NCBI GenBank assembly: GCA_964017145.1
Contig: CAXHKQ010000084.1
Span: forward strand, 1-12,900
Length of the DNA stretch: 12,900 nt
Reading direction: 5' to 3'
Source: Agrocybe praecox
Taxonomy: Eukaryota > Basidiomycota > Agaricomycetes > Agaricales > Agrocybaceae
In this document: positions 8,988 to 12,900 of the stretch, piece after piece
Layout: each line of letters opens with the position of its first letter
How positions within the stretch are numbered: the stretch's first letter is position 1
The notes under the pieces: model-generated
The model's database searches: none
What the model was told of the DNA's origin: nothing
Seen by the model: only the letters and a program-made list of their open reading frames with translations
Made by a program: the position numbers and the translations under genes

Positions 8988-9234
8988 CTCGTGATTGCCC
9001 GCGTTGTGCTTGCGACTGGTATTGCTGTTGATATTGTTGTTGCTGCTGCTGTTGCTGCTGCTGTTGCTGTTGGTGGTGGTGCGGCTGCTGGTGGACAGTC
9101 TGCGCAGTGCTGCGCGCCTTCGTCGCCACCGGTTCGGCTGGCGGCTCCAGAATGTCGCGATACTTGGAGACCATCAGCACACTGATGAAGTATACGATGG
9201 CCAGCGACAGGAATTGCGCCTGCTTTGTTTCCTC
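8988..9234 (-). CDS. rg: rugose/neurobeachin exon D: end of conserved block plus polyglutamine linker
   Basis: A 247-nt exon, phase 0 at the start and phase 1 at the end, acceptor TTCCAG|GAGGAA, donor CACGAG|GTAATT. The first about 32 residues, [18 protein letters not shown] then [17 protein letters not shown], are highly conserved in neurobeachins. The sequence then becomes low-complexity: Ala/Thr/Val-rich, then HQQPHHH, thirteen consecutive Gln (9034-9072), [10 protein letters not shown] and RGQSR. The Gln run is encoded by mixed CAG and CAA, so it is not a pure triplet array. In vertebrates the corresponding part is a Ser/Thr-rich linker, so the Gln tract is an insect-side feature. The terminal G joins the first two bases of exon E to complete a codon. 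Confidence 0.94.
9034..9072 (-). repeat. Polyglutamine-coding CAG/CAA tract (13 codons)
   Basis: Thirteen uninterrupted Gln codons mixing CAG and CAA within exon D, flanked by HHH and YQQQYQ. Likely length-variable between individuals or species. Confidence 0.9.
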
Positions 9235-9552
9235 CTGGAACATACGTTTCTACGCAATGAAATTTGATCTCGGAGTGTTTGAGGTCTGAGTGTGCGTTTT
9301 GGCCGGCCAAACCAGACTTGCTCGAAACAATTACTATTGGGTAATCCAATGGGTGATCTTCTAAATTCACCTTGACTTTGACGTAATATTCTTTGTTTAT
9401 AAAGTGCTATTTTTAGAAAAGTATTATGAGTACCGAATACTAAATTATATCCAGATAAAAGTATTTGAACAAAACAATTATTCATAATAATAAATTTGTA
9501 GTGCTATTTCTGTAGTCTGCCGGCCACAGCGCTCGTCGCACAGTGTACGTAC
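9235..9552 (-). other. rg: Intron between exons C and D (318 bp)
   Basis: Donor GTACGT at 9552, acceptor TGTTCCAG at 9235. The acceptor was chosen over a TAG fifteen bases upstream because it restores the unbroken family sequence [14 protein letters not shown]-rich, with no feature seen inside. Confidence 0.9.
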
Positions 9553-10005
9553 CACATCGCGATAGATGACGGCACGCAGTCGATTCACGTCCATGTCCTG
9601 CAACAGCTTCTCAGCGTCCTTGACGGGCGACAGTTGACCGGTCAGCGAGTCAATCAGCCCCTTGGTTTGGCTGGCGCTGCTCGTCGGCTGCTGAACGCCG
9701 CGGATGAGCGCCTGCAGGTGAACGGCGCCACTAGCACCGTTCATGGCGGTTGCGTGGGGGCCGCTGGCGGCGAAACGGCCGCGCTCCTTGCACTCGAGAC
9801 AATTGCGGACGGCACACGTGCAAACAAGTCGGAGGCACTGGCGCAGAATGCCGCCGCTGCTCATGTTCTTCTCAGCCTCCAGCTCGCCGAAATTCAACGA
9901 GCTGGCGAAGATCAGCACATCGGCCATGTTGACCAGGCGCTGGAGGAACGATACGGCGACCTCGAGGGGCATGCCTTGCGTTGGCTCGAGCACGTCCAAT
10001 TCGGA
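9553..10005 (-). CDS. rg: rugose/neurobeachin exon C: conserved central block
   Basis: A 453-nt exon (151 codons, phase 0 at both ends), acceptor CCGTAG|TCCGAA, donor GATGTG|GTACGT, after an intron of only 173 bp (10178-10006). It begins [11 protein letters not shown] and continues [29 protein letters not shown] and [20 protein letters not shown], all typical of the neurobeachin/LRBA region upstream of DUF1088. A less conserved linker of about 50 residues follows. Conservation returns with [20 protein letters not shown] and LRAVIYRDV. The exon end falls exactly where vertebrate neurobeachin continues with an acidic pair and KQAQF, which exon D supplies as EETKQAQF. The Cys-rich [16 protein letters not shown] segment is a family feature; I do not claim metal binding. 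Confidence 0.95.
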
Positions 10006-10178
10006 CTACGGTTTTCGTTCGAGTGAGATGAATGTTACTTAAATTATTATTTATTTCTTGCTTCATGATATCATAGTTTTTCGAGTCTTAAAATAACAAG
10101 AAAACATGAGCCATGGGAAGTCATGTATTGACAAGTTGCAATTTCGGGTTAAAAAGAACGACAAATCTTAACACTCAC

Positions 10179-11219
10179 ATTGGGCGACGTCGCACTCGCC
10201 AACAGCGGCAACAAACCACCGCACGCAATGATCAAATTGTCCGCTAGCTGCGAGATCAGGTGCACCGTGTTCACCACGAAAATCGCGTTCTCCGCCGCAT
10301 TCACGAAATCGAGGACGCTCTTTGTCGAGTGGCTGCGCCACACCTGGATGTCCGTTTCTAGCGAGAACAGCACGTCGGACAGCAGCCGCTGGTGGATGTA
10401 CGACCACTTGAACTCCGGGATGCGGAACGGCGGTCGCGTCGGACCGGGACTGAACATTGGTCGCGTGGACGCCGAGCTGGAGGAGGATTTAGGGCGCGCG
10501 GAGGCGTTCGCCGCGGTTGCCGCCGTCGAGGCAACCTGAGCAGGAGGCGTCGGCATCCGTTGCTCAATGGTTTCTGTTGTCGCTGAACATTCGCGCAGTA
10601 CCTTTTCGCACTTTGGCTGCTTTGCAGCTTCCACTGTGGAATCGCGCAACTCACTCTGTTCAACGGCGGAGGCCGCCTCCGCCACCACCACATCACCATC
10701 GGGCTGTTGCAGGGGCACCCGTTGCGCGCACACCGGCGAAAGCGTTGGCGTGGCGGTCGGCGTTGGTGTGGGCGTCTTCACGATTTCGACGGTTGTCGGT
10801 TTCGCCACGGCCTCCGTTGCCAGCTTCTCTGCATCGGCCTGGCCGGCCACCAAGTCCGCACAAGCGTCCACAATTTCGTACACAATACTGCGAGCGATCG
10901 CCTCGTCCGACATCGGTGGCTCCGGCTGATGCTGCAGACAACTGTCCAGCGCCTCATGCACTAGCGTCGTGGCGAGCGCCGTCTGGGCGAGCGCCTCGGA
11001 CTTGGCCTGAGCGGAGCGCGCGGCCAGTTCTATGCGCGCGTGCTCCAGTTCGTCGTCCTGGATGACGGGTGACGTGGAGGCGCGCTGCAATTCGCTGGCG
11101 CAGCCGTTCAGCAGCGTTTCGCTTTTCTGCAGAATGTCCTCGATGATCTCGTAAACGACCTCTTTCGGTTCGTCGTCGTCGTCTAGGTCGTCGTCGATGT
11201 TGAGCACGGTTTTCAGTGC
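10179..11219 (-). CDS. rg: rugose/neurobeachin exon B: RII-binding helices and start of conserved block
   Basis: A 1041-nt exon (347 codons, phase 0 at both ends) with acceptor ACAG|GCACTG and donor CCCAAT|GTGAGT. It opens with an acidic stretch and the helix [12 protein letters not shown] (residues about 19-30). A second, similar helix [16 protein letters not shown] follows at about residues 111-126. Both alternate hydrophobic and charged residues as RII-anchoring helices do; fly AKAP550 is known to have two RII tethering sites, and vertebrate neurobeachin binds RII too. After Thr/Pro- and Ser/Ala-rich linker, the last about 100 residues from [19 protein letters not shown] through [20 protein letters not shown] to [18 protein letters not shown] match the neurobeachin/LRBA conserved region. 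This block is intracellular and of unknown biochemical activity. Reading continues into exon C as [15 protein letters not shown]. Confidence 0.93.
10842..10901 (-). other. Candidate PKA RII-binding amphipathic helix 2
   Basis: Encodes [20 protein letters not shown]. It shares VYEI followed by a hydrophobic and an acidic residue with helix 1, and has the A-L-V spacing typical of AKAP helices. It lies about 70 residues after helix 1. Two anchoring sites agree with what is known of Drosophila AKAP550. Confidence 0.68.
11109..11165 (-). other. Candidate PKA RII-binding amphipathic helix 1
   Basis: Encodes [19 protein letters not shown]. Val, Tyr, Ile and Leu recur every three to four residues with acidic and polar residues between, which is the pattern of A-kinase anchoring helices that dock in the RII dimerisation groove. 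The motif VYEI-I/V-E/D recurs in helix 2. Function is inferred from the pattern and from known anchoring activity of the family. Confidence 0.65.
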
Positions 11220-11349
11220 CTGTTCGATGGCGTTTTCAGAGATGGCAGGGTTTTTAAAAGAGAACAGTTAATGTGTTTCTAAGACAAATTCTCTTATTTT
11301 CAAATCCGCGAGACATGAGTTTTTCTGTAATTCCATGGTTGAACACTTA

Positions 11350-11570
11350 TTCTCCGGGCAGGGTTAAATTTACTGGGCTTTAATTTACTGGGCTGAACGA
11401 CATATTTATCACCACCGATAGATGTCGCTAGTGGGATTTACAAAAAAACGTCCGATAATCCTCCGTTCAGGGTCAAATTGACTCTGTATGAAAATTCAAT
11501 TCTCTTCCCCCGCTCGAAAAAAAAACTTTTGAATTCTACGTTCAGAGTTAAATTGACCCTGTATGGGAAA
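11350..11570. repeat. Cluster of short direct and near-palindromic repeats
   Basis: Two copies of CGTTCAGRGTYAAATTGAC followed by YCTGTATG lie at about 11464-11490 and 11539-11565, differing at three positions. Each contains a near-palindrome of the form AGGGTCAA-A-TTGACCCT. Upstream, around 11360-11397, the segment AATTTACTGGGCT occurs twice in tandem after a related CAGGGTTAAATTTAC. The relation between the two sets is partial. They may be remains of an older repeat; no family could be named. Confidence 0.6.
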
Positions 11571-11608
11571 CGTAAAAACATTATTTAATTGAGATATATG
11601 AACTTCTA

Positions 11609-11642
11609 AGGAGTGCGGCAGAAAAAAACGCATAACTTTTTT
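11609..11642 (+). repeat. Left 34-bp terminal inverted repeat
   Basis: Begins AGGAGTGCGGCAG, then seven A, CGCATAAC and six T. It is the exact reverse complement of 12745-12778. The TA immediately outside (11607-11608) is matched by TA at 12779-12780. Confidence 0.95.
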
Positions 11643-11754
11643 ATTCTATAACTTATGAACCTGTGCAGCAATCTTTAGAATGAAACGGAATATAAAACTA
11701 CATTCTTTTAAGATTTACTTGTTCAATAGACCGAACAAAAACATTTGATTTTGA

Positions 11755-12118
11755 CGAAGATATCAAGCTTTCCGTGATACCTCCCATTTTTAGTTTTTTT
11801 CATGTATCTGTAAACGTCGTTGAGGCTGCAATCCATTGTTTTTCCCAACCTGTGTTGTTTTTGGCATCAAGAACTTGTAAACTTCAATTGTATTTTATCT
11901 AGAGCTCAATACCTCTCCATTGGCCGTAGTTATGGACAATTCGGTGGGTGTGCCTCCGTGAGCACAAATGTCATCTTTTCACTATTATACCAATCAATCG
12001 TAGAAGATTTATGATGACATGACACTAAATCAGGCCAGATCAACTAGACACCATATGCTTTCGAATGAATGGTAGGAGCCTTTTCTAGAGGCACTCCTTG
12101 ATATTTATATTTCGGTTC
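11755..12118 (-). pseudogene. Decayed Tc1/mariner (D37E-type) transposase fragment
   Basis: Reading the minus strand from 12118 gives a collinear transposase-like translation with in-frame stops at 12046-12044, 11932-11930, 11908-11906 and 11869-11867. Recognisable blocks are LIWPDLVSCHH, where the Asp (codon 12031-12029) is the second catalytic residue, then IDWYNSEKMTF, HPPNCP and LRPMERY, where the Glu (codon 11917-11915) is the third. Thirty-seven codons separate this Asp and Glu. The motif order WPD..SCH, PPN.P, RP.E..W is characteristic of the IS630-Tc1-mariner superfamily. The Trp expected after ERY is replaced by a stop. I could not identify the first catalytic Asp or the helix-turn-helix region upstream (12118-12745). 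It is non-functional. Confidence 0.85.
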
Positions 12119-12744
12119 CATCGAGCGACATATGATGAACGATATGCTAAAATTACAACACATGCAAATCGCCTGTCAAACCAGAAACAAACAAACAAAC
12201 ATTTGTATGGCTAGACAAAAATCGACATCAGTTTTCACGGGAGACTTTCAGCCACTAGACGCTTCTTTACGTCTATGTTCATTGTTTTATTCTCTTCATA
12301 GCACCTTAGACCCGCCGATGATTTTTTTTGCGCATTGTACTCTCATCGCAAATCCATTTTAACTGCATAACTGCGATTCGACAACCTCGGATTTTTCTTC
12401 GCGAGAGCTATCACTTTCTTCGCCTTCCCTGGCCGTACGATAATACTTTTTCTTCAACAACCTTTTTTTCTTTAAAGATATAAAGTGTTATTATCCGACC
12501 CGATAATTTTCGAGGCGATATATTGATAAACTTCTGATTTATTGGCAAGGATCGAATGACTCCATTGCGGATTATAAATTAATTGTTTGATGACGAATGC
12601 AAGGGTTCCAAATATTGATACCAATGTGATACTGTAAATAAATTTCAAAAGGAAATGATTACATGATAAAAATCTTACAATTCAAACTATCACTTTGACG
12701 AAAAAACAATTTTATTAATCCAAGTCGTTTTCGAGATATAGCCC

Positions 12745-12778
12745 AAAAAAGTTATGCGTTTTTTTCTGCCGCACTCCT
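12745..12778 (-). repeat. Right 34-bp terminal inverted repeat
   Basis: This is the perfect reverse complement of the left end at 11609-11642 and is followed by TA at 12779-12780. The exon A donor lies only about 100 bases further on, so this insertion sits close to a splice site. Confidence 0.95.
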
Positions 12779-12878
12779 TAATCCGCGATGAATTCGTTTC
12801 CCTAGTTTATGAGACATAACACACAGTCAAGGATTGAAGAATAGTGCAATCTTCTGGTCAATATATCACATAAAATAC

Positions 12879-12900
12879 CTGTTCGCCGCCACCGGTGACC
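12879..12900 (-). CDS. rg: rugose/neurobeachin exon A, 3' end only (22 nt)
   Basis: Only the last bases of an exon are in the window. The minus strand reads through a good donor (AACAG|GTATTT, with GT at 12878-12877). Read in the frame required by the next exon it gives V-T-G-G-G-E-Q, ending on a complete codon (phase 0). It would join GAA CAG to GCA CTG of exon B and remain open. The call depends on splice-site quality, frame compatibility and position upstream of exon B in the same gene. Seven residues are too few to recognise by homology, so this is the least certain exon. Confidence 0.6.

Larger units (their letters stand above)
11609..12778 (-). mobile_element. Tc1/mariner-superfamily transposon relic, probably ITmD37E-like (1170 bp)
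   Basis: The element is bounded by perfect 34-bp terminal inverted repeats (11609-11642 and 12745-12778) starting AGGAGTGCGGCAG, and is flanked on each side by the dinucleotide TA (11607-11608 and 12779-12780). That is the target-site duplication of Tc1/mariner elements. Inside, the minus strand encodes a decayed DDE transposase fragment (see 11755-12118). The spacing between its second Asp and its Glu is 37 residues, as in the ITmD37E group described from mosquitoes. The element cannot be autonomous, because the transposase has several stops and its N-terminal half is not recognisable. Transposase and host gene point the same way. The perfect terminal repeats contrast with the eroded coding region and suggest it was mobilised by transposase made elsewhere. 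Confidence 0.88.
11220..12878 (-). other. rg: Intron between exons A and B (1659 bp), hosting a transposon
   Basis: The donor GTATTT follows exon A at 12878, and the acceptor reads ATCGAACAG|GCACTG with AG at 11221-11220. About 70% of the intron is one TA-flanked transposon (11609-12778, described separately). The remaining part at 11350-11570 holds short direct and near-palindromic repeats. No other coding potential is visible. The acceptor is slightly unusual: its pyrimidine-rich stretch lies about 40 bases upstream of the AG, and the 39 bases before it stay open in the exon B frame, but an in-frame TAA just above and the lack of any other AG in between fix this acceptor. Confidence 0.7.
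1..12900 (-). other. rg: Internal part of a neurobeachin/rugose (AKAP550) gene, exons and introns
   Basis: The whole window lies inside one minus-strand gene. Seven exon segments join in frame through GT-AG introns at 12878-11220, 10178-10006, 9552-9235, 8987-7774, 6963-6189 and 6069-1692. Diagnostic neurobeachin-family stretches are [53 protein letters not shown] and [17 protein letters not shown]. Neurobeachins are large BEACH-WD40 scaffold proteins that act in membrane traffic and synaptic function and anchor protein kinase A; the fly orthologue is rugose. The start codon, the N-terminal region, the PH-BEACH-WD40 end and both UTRs are all outside the window. The LRBA paralogue is a less likely alternative, because insects usually have one neurobeachin/LRBA-type gene. 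The assignment rests on remembered family sequence, not a search. Confidence 0.94.

Noticed and set aside
9235..9249. Alternative acceptor (GCGTAG) adding K-R-M-F-Q to the start of exon D
   Set aside because: It is in frame, but the TTCCAG acceptor gives an exact-length match to the family sequence [12 protein letters not shown], so the extra five residues are unlikely.
10517..11065. Plus-strand open frame of 182 codons
   Set aside because: Antisense shadow of exon B; high-GC exon sequence keeps other frames open.
12132..12362. Plus-strand open frame of 76 codons inside the transposon
   Set aside because: The recognisable transposase remnant is on the minus strand; this frame has no motif.

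Overview
The window looks like insect nuclear DNA, most probably from a fly or mosquito. Exons are GC-rich and carry CAG/CAA, CAC/CAT and GCN runs, they are split by GT-AG introns, and the introns are AT-rich and full of small DNA transposon relics. All coding sequence lies on the minus strand and belongs to one gene, the insect orthologue of neurobeachin: Drosophila rugose (rg), also called AKAP550. Neither end of the gene is present. The window covers seven coding exons from the middle of this very large BEACH-family protein kinase A anchoring protein. A mosquito-like host is suggested by a decayed Tc1/mariner transposase with D37E spacing, a group first described in mosquitoes, but the genus cannot be decided.

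Layout in transcription order (right to left). Exon A (12900-12879) is only the last 22 bases of an exon. A 1659-bp intron follows and holds a complete 1170-bp TA-flanked transposon (11609-12778) with perfect 34-bp terminal inverted repeats. Exon B (11219-10179) carries two candidate RII-binding amphipathic helices and the start of the conserved neurobeachin block. Exon C (10005-9553) and exon D (9234-8988) continue that block and end in a polyglutamine tract. A 1.2-kb intron with two inverted-repeat structures follows. Exon E (7773-6964) is almost entirely His/Gln/Asn/Ala/Gly low-complexity sequence. Exon F (6188-6070) is short. A 4.4-kb intron (6069-1692) contains an 866-bp TA-flanked element with a foldback nested in it, plus several other palindromic repeats. 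Exon G (1691-684) has a His-rich start and then the conserved segment leading into the DUF1088 region. The window ends inside the next intron (683-1).

All six internal junctions join in frame with canonical GT donors and AG acceptors. The conserved blocks in exons B, C, D and G match vertebrate neurobeachin strongly by eye. The stretches between them, in the second part of exon D, exon E, exon F and the first part of exon G, are insect-type linker rich in single-residue runs. Exon E has the same phase at both ends, so it could be skipped without breaking the frame.

I see no other host gene, tRNA, rRNA or CRISPR array. The unusual content is the set of transposon relics and foldback repeats in the introns, the paired kinase-anchoring helices, and the skippable low-complexity exon. 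I found no clearly new biological system.
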